Of a DNA stretch of 64,000 bases, positions 1 to 9,956 are shown piece by piece. The translations under genes and the position numbers were made by a program. Numbering within the stretch: the first letter of the stretch is position 1; every line of letters starts with the position of its first letter. The notes beneath the pieces were generated by a model that was not told where the DNA came from, ran no database searches, and was given only the letters and a program-made list of their open reading frames with translations. This DNA is from Lepidostoma basale (Eukaryota; Arthropoda; Insecta; Trichoptera; Lepidostomatidae): contig JAHDVF020000215.1 of the NCBI GenBank assembly GCA_022606425.2, positions 496,001-560,000 on the forward strand, in the 5' to 3' direction.

Positions 1-70
1 AGGGAAGAAGGCTAGCAAAAAAGAAGAAGATACAGGGTTATTGATTATTGAATATATTCCTTCTAGGAAG

Positions 71-907
71 TTGTAGGGGAGGTAATTACCGATAACTTAT
101 GTCATATAAGTCACTATCCAAAAGTGAACCATTTTTGAGATAGAATGAAATTAAATTTATTTTATTTTATTGAGGTTAGGTGTTTTAAATATTAATATAA
201 AAATAGCTGTTGATCGTAATGAGACATAATTTTTTTTCTTAATTAGTGAACATAACAGGCATTAATTATTATCACAAAAGCTTGAACTGTTAAAGGCGGG
301 CCAGACTGTGTAAACATCGGTTTCCAACCAACGAGCCAGACTATCTATCTCATTCTACGCCGGGTAAAATAATGCGAGGAAGAGAGATAAACGTACCATG
401 TTTGTTGAATAGTTTGAAAGGATAACCGTATGCAGAAACATCCGCGGTTTAACTAAAATCGACGTTTTTACTACGTCTAGAACATGGTTTAAGTTTGAGT
501 AATAACATTCTGTATACAAATTTTGGTTTCAAACCAGCTTGTTTATCACAGTGTGGCCCGCCTTTTAGTCTACATTAGGAAATACCAGACGAAAACATAA
601 ATTATTTTAATTATTGTTACAAATTCGAAAAGAAATGTGATTTAATAAGAAAAAAATCACTCATCATTTTTCCCTGCAGATTATTGTAAAAACATCTACG
701 TATTTTTAGCTTTCAAACGAGTTATAAACTAAATATCGGTTATAAGTTCACAGTGAAATATTATAACATTACACTAGAAGTAAGTAGAAAGTCGTCAATA
801 AAAACAAAGGCGCATTCTTTTTCATAATTCATTTTTATCTTAAAAATGGTTCACTTTTGCATAATGGCTTACAAGACATATTTCATTGGAAATAATCTCC
901 CCTATAA
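71..907. mobile_element. Non-autonomous DNA transposon with ~70-bp terminal inverted repeats
   Basis: The first ~70 bases (71-140) and the last ~70 (838-907) are inverted copies at about 75% identity with no length change. The best block is CAAAAGTGAACCATTTTT at 119-136 against 842-859. The tips read TAGGGGAG and CTCCCCTA. No transposase remains. Long TIRs with TA-containing ends suggest a Tc1/mariner/pogo-type MITE; this is inference. A second TIR element (292-565) is nested inside. Confidence 0.7.
292..565. mobile_element. Nested MITE with AAAGGCGGGCC-type inverted ends
   Basis: The left end AAAGGCGGGCCAGACTGTG is matched by the inverted right end CACAGTGTGGCCCGCCTTT. The ends resemble those of the element at 28047-28329, so both may belong to one superfamily. 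It carries no coding sequence. The target duplication is unclear. Confidence 0.65.
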
Positions 908-1088
908 TAACCAATAATTATGTATATATGTTTATTTTGATTGGCGCTCCCGTCACACTTAATCGCATGTCTTGTAAAACTATCAGTCACACAACATATG
1001 TTATCTTCTTCTTCTTCTTTAGTCTAATCATTTCCTTTTACTTGGGGCTGTTGACGATGTTCATATTAGCATCTCTCGGTGGTTATCC

Positions 1089-1113
1089 TGAAGATGGACC
1101 TCCAAAACGTCAG
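1089..1113 (+). other. Degenerate hammerhead-like motif
   Basis: CTGAAGAT, then GGA-CC-TCC, then AAAACGTC. The order of parts matches the better motifs elsewhere in the window (for example 36494-36530), but GAAA has become AAAA and the stem is only 3 bp. Confidence 0.3.
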
Positions 1114-1130
1114 TCGAAGTCTATAACTAT

Positions 1131-1300
1131 TCGGGTGGTGGTCTAGGGGATAGAATGCTTGGCTCCTGATCCAGGGGACTTGGGTTCAAGCCTGGACACG
1201 ACCAGATTCCTTCTTCATAATAATGAGCTATTTTCTGCTTACATTGAAGATTGTAACAATAAATTCTAATATCATTGATTTAAATCCTTGGTATTAGTCT
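1131..1300 (+). mobile_element. tRNA-derived SINE, family S2, copy 1
   Basis: The 5' part looks like a tRNA body: GGTGGTCTAGGGGAT (A-box region) and GGGTTCAAGCC (B box), followed by a unique 3' part ending near TTGGTATTAGT and an A-rich stretch. Inverted copies sit at 34303-34472 and 45944-46066. It is not a functional tRNA gene, because acceptor pairing is poor and the copies are dispersed. Confidence 0.75.
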
Positions 1301-1310
1301 TTTCTTTTTA

Positions 1311-2435
1311 AAAAAAAAATAAAAAACTAGATACGCGAATCTACCCAAGATCACAAAAAAATAATGATATATGTTATTTAGCATCCTAAGGGTTATGTAA
1401 CTAAAACGTTAAAAGTTTTATAGGCATTTTTCGTTTATCTTCAAGAATTTGTTATAAAGTTATTACTGTAGATAACAGTTCTTTATATTCTTATGGTTCA
1501 CATAATAATGTGGCGGGAAGAAGAAAATGTGTTATTATTAGCAGTTATCAGCTTGGTACACGCTCTAAACGATGATAGGCTAATCTAATAAAAGGTAATT
1601 TTCAGGGCGTGAGACGTTTTGCCCACCACTCCCTCACTTGAGAGGCATATGGAACTGACCCTAAAACAAACCAAAAACGAAAGTCAGATCTATTCACACA
1701 AAAAAGGCGTATTCTATTTGCACCCGCACAAATTAATTTATAAGTTACCGAAATCAACTTTCTACTCGGTGGAATAGAAATGCACGAAACTGTTGAAGTT
1801 TACTTAAAATAGTTTCAATACCGGTCTTGTGATCACACGACCTTGCCTCGGGTTCTCGAGGACGGGCTTTGGTCTACGCCGGTATATCACAATGTTTTGA
1901 ATAGCGGGTGGCACTTAGTTACGAGATCGCGTCAAATTACCAGGTCCTTGGCACGTAATTACCCTTAATGGCAGCTTTCTTGTGTGGTGGTTTAAATTTA
2001 TTAGGCGTCGCAGCGCGAAAAGGTGGCCGACCCCATGGAGGGAACCCTAAACAAGTTAGTATGGCTACCGATGGAATGATGTACATGTTTCTATACCGCT
2101 CATTTATAACAGTTTTTTAACACACGTCACACTGTTATACCCTCGAAATACAATCAATTTGGAGGGTTTTGGCACTATATTGGGTTTCGGAATTTCACGA
2201 ACCTACATCCACCTTGTTTAGTGGTCCATTGTCGAAACTTTTTGGAGCCATTTATAAATAGATATTTCAGTGCCTACGTGAGGATGATCCAAAGGAATTC
2301 TAACATTACATTCAGCTAGTTTAGCAAACAATTGAAATAATATTAAGTGTTTCTTTTATACACACTTAAAAAGACACTTAAAATCGATAACGTCAACTTT
2401 TATGTTACTTGCATAATGGAACTACTTTAAATGAA
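1311..2435. other. Unassigned DNA with a GC-richer island
   Basis: No coding frame or known repeat was recognised. 1800-2080 is clearly richer in G+C than its surroundings and contains no repeat seen elsewhere in the window. It could be old TE sequence or a regulatory island. Confidence 0.3.
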
Positions 2436-2809
2436 TGTAACTTAACAATTTTATCATTATAATCATCATCAGTCATTATTGCAAGTCGGTAAGGGAGACA
2501 TATGTCATTGACGACCTTCGCGGCAGAGTGGTAAGAGCTCTGACTGTCATACCGAAGGTCCCGCGTTCGATTCCCGGCGATAGCAGTGTGTTTGTCACGT
2601 TGTCTTTGGTCTGGTGTAGAATTGTAACTTAACAATTTAATCATTATAATAACCATTAGTCATTATTAGAAGGCGGTAAGACATATATGTCATTGACGAC
2701 CATCGCGGCAGATTGGTAAGAGCTCTGACTGTCATACCGAAGGTCCCGCGTTCGATTCCCGGCGATAGCAGTGTGTTTGTCACATTGTCTTTGGTCTGGT
2801 GTAGAATTC
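2436..2809 (+). repeat. 187-bp tandem duplication containing SINE heads
   Basis: The block beginning TGTAACTTAACAATTT at 2436 recurs at 2623, an offset of 187 bases. Each unit holds ~75 bp of flank plus the tRNA-like head of SINE S1. The duplication therefore arose after a SINE had landed. Confidence 0.75.
2511..2622 (+). mobile_element. tRNA-derived SINE S1, truncated copy
   Basis: A-box-like TGGTAAGAGCTC and B box GTTCGATTCCC lie in a tRNA-like order. The copy stops at TGGTGTAGAATT where the tandem unit repeats, so it lacks the usual 3' tail. Confidence 0.8.
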
Positions 2810-2880
2810 ACGTGACAATAAAATGGCGATAGATTAGCTACCTGCCGCATGTTATGGGAATCAATATAATAGCTACCATA
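2698..2880 (+). mobile_element. tRNA-derived SINE S1, full-length copy
   Basis: It has a tRNA-like head, then CAGTGTGTTTGTCAC, TGGTCTGGTGTAGAATTC and ACAATAAAATGGCGATAGA, ending near GGGAATCAATATAATAGC. Other copies: 31272-31460 (+), 33731-33908 (-), 34112-34250 (-), 48329-48460 (+), 51100-51275 (+). Parts lie at 18553-18612 and 39460-39540. Confidence 0.85.
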
Positions 2881-3009
2881 AAAACAAATTGTATACAGTA
2901 CTTGGGTTCAAATGACATTTAAAATAAAACCGGGAAAAACATAGCATGACCAAATTAATCAAATATACAAGATCGGCATGTTAGAATTCATACGAATCAA
3001 CTAGTGTAA

Positions 3010-3112
3010 GATTCGTTGTATGAATTTGGAGGATGCTTGAGAGGTGTGTAAGGATAGAGTAGTGTGGCAATCCATTCTCTCTGCCTACCTTTCCGGATAA
3101 CAGCGAGACGAT
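3010..3112 (+). pseudogene. RTE-like LINE 3' fragment
   Basis: This is the end of the family A reverse-transcriptase frame (a decayed MNVEE..EVCQD..VWRSILSAYP region). It is followed by a mutated version of the conserved end GGGGAGACGGCGTGATGG. Confidence 0.6.
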
Positions 3113-3562
3113 GTAGTGTATTTTTGTTAATTAATTCGTATGTGTATTAGATTTGAGTTGATTTGAATGCACATTATTTATTATCATTGCGAACTCGCCA
3201 ATTCATATTTACGAAGCACAGTGTTCTTGCAACTGTGTTGCTTATTATGACTCAATGTATACAGTTTTGATTGGGTTTCAATGCACATTTTATTAGCGAG
3301 AAAAAACAATAACTGCGGGTACCGTATGTATTGGGTGTTCGCAAATGCGGAATAACAACATCGCCCACAGCGCATTTAAACAATAGCACGTGTCTCGAAT
3401 ACGGAGTTCATTCATAACATCCAGATCTGATGCTGCTGATTGCAGCTATTATTTCATGTAGGCTGCGTCACTAATATACATACAATGCTATACGCGGAGC
3501 ATCGAAACAAACAAAAAAGAAATCACGCACCTCACAATATTATATACTTACTTACTAAAGAA

Positions 3563-3625
3563 CCATCACGTCGTATCACTGAATGAGTAGGCAGAAATAA
3601 TGGACCGCCAAACTGTTCTTTCACC
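3563..3625 (-). pseudogene. RTE-like LINE scrap
   Basis: A reverse-strand match to the last ~60 bases of family A (CCATCACG..., GTAGGCAGAAATAATGGACCG). No frame remains. Confidence 0.45.
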
Positions 3626-3677
3626 GGAAAATAAATCGAGGTAAATAAATAGAGACGAATTGTACGAACGAAATCTA

Positions 3678-3843
3678 AAAACTAACTAACCATTACGCCG
3701 TGTCCCGGGAGGGGCAGGCAGAAAGAATGGAACGCCACACTGTTCTGTCCTGACATACTTACTGGATTCCTCTACATTCATACATCTTGTCAGCACGCAC
3801 GTCGATTTCTCTGACTCCTCACGTGACCGATATTTAATATTGT
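3678..3843 (-). pseudogene. RTE-like LINE 3' fragment
   Basis: It begins with the tail AACTAACTAACC, the reverse complement of GTTA repeats, and runs through the conserved end into the RT C-terminal coding region up to GACCGATATTTAATATTG. It is 5' truncated, as target-primed LINE copies usually are. Confidence 0.75.
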
Positions 3844-3869
3844 TTAGGTATATACATATATATAACAGC

Positions 3870-4200
3870 ATGTTTCGGTTCCCCAAACTTATCGTGCACT
3901 CTGTCCATTTTACGCTCGATATAATCGTCCATCCGAGCAAGTTATTCGGAAGACCATGGATCGTTTTCGCACCACGTACACTCTAGTGGATAATACGCAT
4001 CCACAAAGACGACAATTGTCGAAAATTGGATTTCACGATTGCGCTTCATTCGAGCTAGCCGTGGCGCTAATATGCCCGAAACCATATTAAAACAATAATG
4101 ACATTAAATTATCTATTAAAAAAAGGCAATATCATAGACATTAACATTATTTTAATGTGTTTTTTTTTCATTTTGAATATGTATTGTATACCTCTAAAAA
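3870..4200 (+). mobile_element. Mariner-like relic, second copy of the 48.6-49.3 kb family
   Basis: Shares ACTCTAGTGGATAATACGCA, GATTGCGCTTCATTCG and GCTAGCCGTGGCGCT with 48768-49327, and ends at TGTATACCTCTAAAAAAAC, a likely inverted terminal repeat. Here the sequence runs uninterrupted where the other copy carries a MITE. The left end is missing. Confidence 0.6.
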
Positions 4201-4209
4201 AACAACCCT

Positions 4210-4325
4210 TATTATCCTTATTTTGCCAATTCCATGCTTAACTTCCGTGCATCAGTGTCGGGACGAGAACACCATTGTGAACCGAACACCTTTCCTTCAA
4301 TATCTCTCCCCATTAAATTGTATTT
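4210..4325 (-). pseudogene. Decayed RTE-like LINE fragment
   Basis: TTGCCAATTCCATGCTTAAC, CACCATTGTGAACCG and CTTTCCTTCAATATC match family A on the reverse strand in the right order, but heavily mutated. Confidence 0.45.
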
Positions 4326-4329
4326 TATA

Positions 4330-5345
4330 ATAAAATATAATAATAAAATATTAAAGTGTTTCTATCAATAGCGTTATAGTATAACGAAAAGTAAATGGAT
4401 CTGTTCTTCTATCTAAGCCCAAAATATCTCTTAAATAACATCTTTTTTCGGCAAATGCCAAATTGTTGTAACGCCAAATGATGTAAAAATACCGTCAGAT
4501 TCAAATGTCAAATATCACTTTTTCGTCAAAACGTATCAGAAAGGTCAAGTGAACTAAGCCACCCAGAGACTATGAATAGATTCGAACAACAAAACCCTAC
4601 CGTCCTCGAAATTTCATAAATTCATAATACATAAAAAGTATACATAAATCTGAAACATTTTCGAATACTGTTTTGCAATTCTGAAACCGGGTTGAAACAG
4701 GAAATTCAGTTTCTTTTCTGATAAAAAAAAAGGCCTTTGTCTTCTCGTGAAGAGTGTCATGGATCTGCGCGATTCTTCGTGGAATATTTTTTCCAAAATA
4801 AAGTCATTTTCTTGATTTTTTTCTCGCGTAGCAATAACTTCATTCAAATATCGAATAAAGTTTATTTTCATAATGAAAACACGTCCCAAATATATTTTTT
4901 TTTCATCTTTTATGTGTACTGTGTAAAATTAGGACTTCGAAGTCGTACTTTTCTTTTGTGTTTTGTGATATTTTTAACTCGCATTGACATGTAAAATATT
5001 TGACAAAAAAACAACCAAATGAAATCAAATTTGCTTTAATTTAAAAATATACGTTCTCAATGACAGCTATTCTTTCGGTTTGCTTTATTATTTATATGTA
5101 TACATGGTCCCTTATACTTTTGAACGCCGTGGGGGAAATTTTTCGCTATATTGAAGAATGTAGATATGTGTTTATATTATATATCGTTGTGTACCTACCC
5201 CTCAAAGCCCCGGAACCCTTGTATATAAATATATACATACATTTATAATACTCGTATATGTATGTACCAAATAATCCAATGTAGGCCAGCATTTTTCTTT
5301 CATACTGATTTCTCGTTTATATTTACTGCATATTGCGTCATACAA
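4330..5345. other. No recognised feature
   Basis: AT-rich sequence with only short chance frames on both strands. No repeat shared with the rest of the window was seen. Confidence 0.4.
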
Positions 5346-5750
5346 TATTAGGTGTTTTGGAAAGTTCAATGCGTTTTACAACATAGGGCTCTGGATGCTT
5401 CAAGCCTTCAAATCTGGCGGCCATTTTTTTTATTAAGCCTGAGTCAATTAAGTTCAGTTCGCAAATGTTTGTCATTCTCACAACAACATTTGTTGTAGGT
5501 ATCGCCCCTTAAAATGTCGACTTTCTTGGTAAATAAGAAGCATTTGCGGAAAGTTATGCTGTTCTGTTTTAAATGGAAGAAGAGTGCAGCTGTAGTGCAT
5601 AAAATTCCCGTGGAAGTTTATGGCGATCATGCCCCATCCGATAAATCCTGCAGATAATGTTATAGACCCTTCAAAAGCTAGTGATTTTAGCATTGACGGG
5701 AAAGATCGCCCTGGGGCCCAAAAAGACCGATATATTTGTGGACATTTTCT
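5346..5750 (+). pseudogene. Mariner transposase N-terminal relic
   Basis: A frame opening at ATG 5514 reads as the N-terminal helix-turn-helix half of a mariner transposase: NKKHLRKVMLFCF, KKSAA, VEVYGDHAPSDKSCR, then after several stop codons a KERPG-like linker. It breaks with a stop right after DKSCR (about 5652) and has further stops by 5700; the catalytic domain is absent. Upstream, TTAGGTGTTTTGGAAAGTTC at 5350 looks like a mariner terminal inverted repeat. In the family this half binds the inverted repeats, while catalysis by a DD34D triad sits in the missing half. It is therefore a dead, deleted copy. It differs from the mariner relic at 37249-37665, which keeps only the C-terminal half. 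Confidence 0.8.
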
Positions 5751-5821
5751 TAACATTGAACGTGTAAATATTAATATTTTTATAATTTTTATGTATGTAT
5801 TTTTTACAATATGTTTTTTTA

Positions 5822-6028
5822 TGAATTAAAACATTGGTTTTTCAATTTTTTAGTTTAGTTTCATCTTCGGGAGAAGGATATAAACAGTTTATTTCGTTTT
5901 CCCGATGATGAAGGTGTAAATCATTCGAAACATGTCGAGAAAAATAATCTCCAAAGTGTAAAAAAACTGTTTTAATTCATAAAAAAATCGTCATTATGGA
6001 ATTCCACAGTGTTTGTGCCTTATAAAAC
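5822..6028. repeat. Palindromic repeat P2 with hammerhead-like motif
   Basis: Two inverted arms meet near 5890. The right arm holds CCCGATGATGAAGG...CATTCGAAACATGTCGAGAA and ends in TATGGAATTCCACAGTGTT. Stem II is weakened by mutation. Better copies are at 7838-8085 and 36570-36835. Confidence 0.65.
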
Positions 6029-6029
6029 A

Positions 6030-7390
6030 TAATGATTTTTTAAATATTCATAGTTTCATGAATAATAATGTAAATATCCTTATTTAATAATTTAAACGAA
6101 TAAAACAAAGCTGTTTTCTAAGAGTATCATTCATTTTTGAGTATTAATAAGCTATAGGGTATTAGTATTAATAGCTATAGGGTATCATTCAATTTTGAGT
6201 ATTAATAATAACTAGGGCATTTAATAATGAATTATTTATAAATGAACGCACATACCTGTAATCTGAAATGTTTGATAAAAACGTTTTATGTTTATTTTTT
6301 CTGGTTATTCTTCTTCTTCTTATACGTCTGATGACTGTTGGCTGCAATTCCGTCCTCCTGGGGGGTGGACTGCCAACTATCTCACCATCTTTTTTTTGAT
6401 CGGCCACGTGGTATCATTATTCTAACCTTGAAGATTAATTTCATTTATCCAAGTAAATTAAACACATAGCAAAGCGGTAATGTAATTTTGCTTTGTTTCG
6501 ATAGAAAATACATTAAGCAGTATACATTGTTGAATTTAGCTTACAAGAAGTAATAACTTTGTCAAAGTATATTCGAAGTTATAATAACTAATAAAACAAA
6601 GAAGTCTTCCAGAATAACACAAATTCGGATTACTCCATATGAGTCAGTGATAGAGAACATGTGTTCTTATCAACCCAACTTTAGTAATTAACTTCCCCCT
6701 GCGGACTAATCTATTTAAGATTAGCAAGAAAAAACTTAACCCTGTCAGTTCAAACAGGATTAACTTTAACCGCTAGATTAGATGGTGAATTCTTAAGTTC
6801 GAGATTGCGTTGTGAAAATTATGGTATTTAATTCTTCGCTTGTATAAATGAGATCAATAAGATGAACGTGCAGTAAAACAATGTATAAAAGGTGGAGAGG
6901 TTAAAGAAGTCCTTAAAATCTTTTTTAAGGATTAATTGTATCTCAATACAGACGAAGATGCAAATTGGAAACAAAATATGGCGGTCGAGGCGTTTATTGG
7001 ACTTATGACCTGTCATTTGTTGGGTTAAGCGCACGCTTTATGTACGAGTAATACAAAATTCCCCATTCCGCCTTTCTTACGACCACCACGTCTGACAATT
7101 TTTTGGAAGATGTATATATGCTACAATGTAGGGTTACACTTCACATTTTTTAGTTCAATCTACACTAACGCCATCTATTAAAATTGTGTAAGCATTCAGC
7201 AGAACATCTTTATTGGCTGCCGCCATTAACATACATTGCTAGATAACGCCTGGAGATGTCTCTCCAATTTTTATGCATTTTTAACTTGGACCTACGACTA
7301 CAAGTATTTGTATATATTCAAAATGTTGAATAGATAATCCATTATTTTGGCCGAAACACTATAATGCTTCAACACCCTTCGTGAGCTTGA
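6030..7390. other. Mostly unassigned; small repeat scraps
   Basis: 6300-6400 contains CTTCTTCTTCTTAT and a reverse-strand LINE-tail-like stretch, too short to classify. 6130-6190 has a short local duplication of TATAGGGTAT. 7325-7375 matches the outer flank of palindrome family P1 (ATAATCCATTATTTTGGCCG). No gene is recognised. Confidence 0.35.
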
Positions 7391-7394
7391 TTCC

Positions 7395-7640
7395 ATCCAC
7401 TGCTGGACGTAAGCCTCTCCACCCCCACGTCATCCCTCTCGGTCTCTCGCCATTGTTCTCCAGGTCCTTTCCTCCGTCCGCACAATTTCATCTCTCCACC
7501 TGGTAGGCTGTCTCCCGACACTTCTCCGGCCTAACCTTGGCTTCCAATCAGTAACCCTCTGGCTCCATCTTCCTTCATTCCATCCGCACACATGTCCAAC
7601 CCATTGGCACTTCATCCTTGCAAGGCGTATCCTTATGCTT
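7395..7640 (-). pseudogene. RTE-type LINE reverse transcriptase C-terminal fragment (family B)
   Basis: On the reverse strand 7615-7430 reads as the tail after the RT domain: WVGHVCGWNEGRW, then W.PR.GRRSVGRQPTRWRDE. The preserved pattern (GHV, basic GR.PTRW.D) is typical of insect RTE-type LINE proteins. Below it, CCACTGCTGGACGTAAGCC is the usual 3' UTR start of such elements. The 5' end is truncated. Confidence 0.75.
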
Positions 7641-7659
7641 CAACATTAATAAATATTTA

Positions 7660-7835
7660 AATTTGAAACACTGTTATATACGAGTATATGCATCACAAAT
7701 TTATTTTTATAAGCAACAGCTGTTTTGCCAACCGATGTTGACGTTATCAGGTATACAGACAACCTTTGTTGTTTGTAATACCTGATGATGTCAACATAGG
7801 TTGGCGAAACAGCTGTCGCGACTAACGCATATTTT
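7660..7835. repeat. Palindromic repeat P1 with hammerhead-like motif
   Basis: The arms are inverted around 7765. The right arm holds CTGATGA+T, stem GTCAAC/GTTGGC, GAAA, CAGCTG, TC. The left arm is the inverse (AGCAACAGCTGTTTTGCC). Confidence 0.75.
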
Positions 7836-7837
7836 TT

Positions 7838-8085
7838 TTAAATGCATTAAAACACTGTTTTTTCCACTTTTGAGTTTATTTTTCTCGACATGTTTTGAAG
7901 GCTTACACCTTCATCATCAAGAGAACGATATAAACGAGTTTATATCGTTCTCCCGATGATGAAGGTGTAAGCCTTCGAAACATGTCGAGAAAAATAAATT
8001 CAAAAGTGGAAAAAACAGTATTTTAATTCATAAAAATTCGTCAATATGGAATTCCACAGTGTTAGCGCCTTAAGTTTATCTTAAA
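7838..8085. repeat. Palindromic repeat P2, near-perfect copy
   Basis: The two ~120-bp arms are inverted around 7935. Motif positions: stem I 5' TTCTC 7948-7952, core CCGATGAT 7953-7960, stem II GAAGG 7961-7965 with CCTTC 7972-7976, GAAA 7977-7980, CATG 7981-7984, TC 7985-7986, stem I 3' GAGAA 7987-7991. Stems I and II pair fully. Confidence 0.8.
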
Positions 8086-8261
8086 CTCATAAATAATAAA
8101 TAGTCTTCTTCTTCGTCTTCCTTACCTTATATGGTCTGTTTTCCAAAGGGTTGTTCCTCCGCTGTGCAGGGCCATTATCGTTTCGGCAAATATATTTATA
8201 TGAGATTTGTAATGGCGTTGAAAGTAACATATATTAAATGATTTTATTTTATTTGTTTCAG

Positions 8262-8309
8262 GTATTGAAATCATCACAATTCATCTATGATTAAATTTTC
8301 ACCCGATGA
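8262..8309 (+). other. Candidate host exon (low confidence)
   Basis: A pyrimidine-rich acceptor (TTATTTGTTTCAG, ending 8261) and a good donor (GTAAGT at 8310) frame 48 bases. All three frames have a stop early, but an ATG at 8287 opens seven codons and leaves two bases, so it could only be a 5'-UTR/start exon. Its phase does not join directly to the SAM exon at 41626. Such paired sites also arise by chance in 64 kb. Confidence 0.2.
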
Positions 8310-8359
8310 GTAAGTTTTTTTTCTTATGTATTTAACTACTAAATTAAACTATCTCAATG

Positions 8360-8581
8360 ATCCTATCATTATTTTGTTCATAATACCATCATTTGCATCG
8401 CTTCTTATATTTTCATTCGACACTATCATACAGAGTATCCACACATTCGTCTAAGAGATCTCATTTCTACTGCATTTATTCTACTTTCATCCTTCTTTTG
8501 CCAGTTCCATGCTTCGCTTCCATACATAAGGGTCGGTACAAGAACACCATTATGCACTGCCATTTTAGTTTCTTTGGATAG
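8360..8581 (-). pseudogene. RTE-like LINE internal fragment (family A)
   Basis: The reverse strand matches the middle of the family A C-terminal region: frame pieces corresponding to VPTLMYGSE, NWQKKDESRINAVEMRSLRR and RSECGANES, with frameshifts. It lacks the 3' end. Confidence 0.7.
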
Positions 8582-8584
8582 GAT

Positions 8585-8930
8585 ATAATAAATAAATATA
8601 TATTGTTAATTTACAAATAGCGAATACAAGTATATTTTATGCATGACGTAAAACAACTCGAAAACATATATGATCCAGGCTGCCTACAAGGTTGGACACT
8701 TCTCTGTCGTACATATGAAAGGAAATGCAAATGGATGTACTCTTATTCAATACGTTGTCTAGACATCCTAAAATTTTACCTATCGTAAGAAAATTCATTT
8801 ACATAGTGTCAGCGAAAACCAAAACGCTATGAATAAAATATTTATTGTGTGAGTAATAATTTTCAGTGAATTGGTTTCAAAATAAATTATTTTTTGTTAA
8901 ACTTATCTCTAATCACCAGAAGAAAATTAT
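8585..8930. other. No recognised feature
   Basis: AT-rich intronic-looking DNA; nothing repeated was seen. Confidence 0.35.
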
Positions 8931-8934
8931 TTTT

Positions 8935-9350
8935 GACATTGCATCCTCTCAGTACTGACATACGGGCTGGAAACAGTTAAGTTCACAAGAATAACAATAT
9001 AGAAACTCCGAGTGACCCAGCGGGCAATGGAGAGGAGGATGTTAAACATCAGTCTGCGAGACAGGAAGCGAAATGAATGGATTAGAGAAAGGACCAAAGT
9101 TGCGGACGTAGCGTGCGAAATAGCCTCCTTGAAGTGGAATTGGGCCGGCCATATAGCGAGGACAACGGATGATCGGTGGACAAGACGCACCGTGGAGAAG
9201 CGTCCGAGAACCGGCCATAGAAAGCCAGATGGGTTGATGACAACAAGAGAGCGGCAGGAGGTCTATGGCACAGAGCGGAGAGAAATAGAGAGTTGTTGAA
9301 GTCAGGGAAGGGAGATCTATATTCAGTACTGGACGACTAAAGGCTGATAC
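8935..9350 (+). pseudogene. RTE-type LINE C-terminal fragment (family B)
   Basis: The frame 9012-9299 encodes the region after the RT palm: TQRAMERRMLNISLRDRKR, WIRERTKVADVACEIASLKW, NWAGHIARTTDDRW, then a degraded W.PRTG.RKP stretch. The order AMER/LRDR/WAGHIAR is highly characteristic of insect RTE-type LINE reverse transcriptases. The RT active-site part is missing upstream and the frame breaks after 9299. It may be a more complete relative of the fragment at 7395-7640, which is on the other strand. Confidence 0.85.
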
Positions 9351-9384
9351 AACTTCGAAGAGATAGGCATCTCAAAACCCATTT

Positions 9385-9665
9385 CTTTAGATAAATCAGG
9401 GGATATTTAGAGAACTTGGCCGTGCTGGAGAGTGCTGGTATTTTTGTCCCTGATCGATATCTCCGACAGCGACAGCACAGATTGTTTTACCTACCGGCCA
9501 CCAGAAGCAATCTGCCTCTGGTGACACCGGTGGGAAGTGCAATTATTCTGCTGGACGCGATCTCCTCGGAGATCGACGTCTTTCATATTAGTGAAGGTAC
9601 GTTCAGGGGACAAATACTCTCGACTTTAGAAAGTATATTGTCTTCGTAATGTCGAACCATCTCTA
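9385..9665 (+). pseudogene. Jockey-like LINE RT C-terminal fragment (family C)
   Basis: Reads VPDRYLRQRQHRLFYLPATR, then NLPLVTPVGSAI, LLDAISSEIDVFH, ending at 9649. Related copies: 16050-16655 (-), 19031-19340 (+), 53400-53680 (+). In these LINEs this is the very end of the protein. Confidence 0.7.
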
Positions 9666-9734
9666 ATGCGTTCCTGGTATTATGTATGTGTATAATATTT
9701 TATCTCTACTCAATAGATGCCTTCAACATTTATG

Positions 9735-9955
9735 GTGTTTGTAATGTCTTTTGATAAATCCCCTCTCGCCCTCTTTCGGAGGGACACTCCGGGCCATACA
9801 TTTAGCCCCATCATAAAACAACTACCAAATCGCATTCCAACAATGTTTCCTACAGACGTAAGAAGAATAGCCATCAGAACTGAACCTCTGTAAGTCAGAA
9901 GATCCAAGTCCAAGTTCAAGAGTACGAGTAGATAAATTGATTTGATTTGATTTGA
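9735..9955 (-). repeat. Dispersed repeat R3, unclassified
   Basis: Related copies lie at 22999-23215 and 38725-38860, both on +. Shared words on the element strand are CTTACAGAGGTTCAG, ATGGCTATTC, TTACGTCTG and GGAATGCGATTTGGTAG. A short TTTGA tandem follows at 9937-9956. It could be a LINE 3' end; no family was recognised. Confidence 0.55.
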
Positions 9956-9956
9956 T

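Noticed and set aside
1131..1210. tRNA gene
   Set aside because: Three dispersed copies with a shared non-tRNA tail show that it is a SINE.
2511..2622. tRNA gene
   Set aside because: Has A and B boxes but is a dispersed SINE head fused to a non-tRNA body; other copies are on both strands and it lacks a proper acceptor stem.
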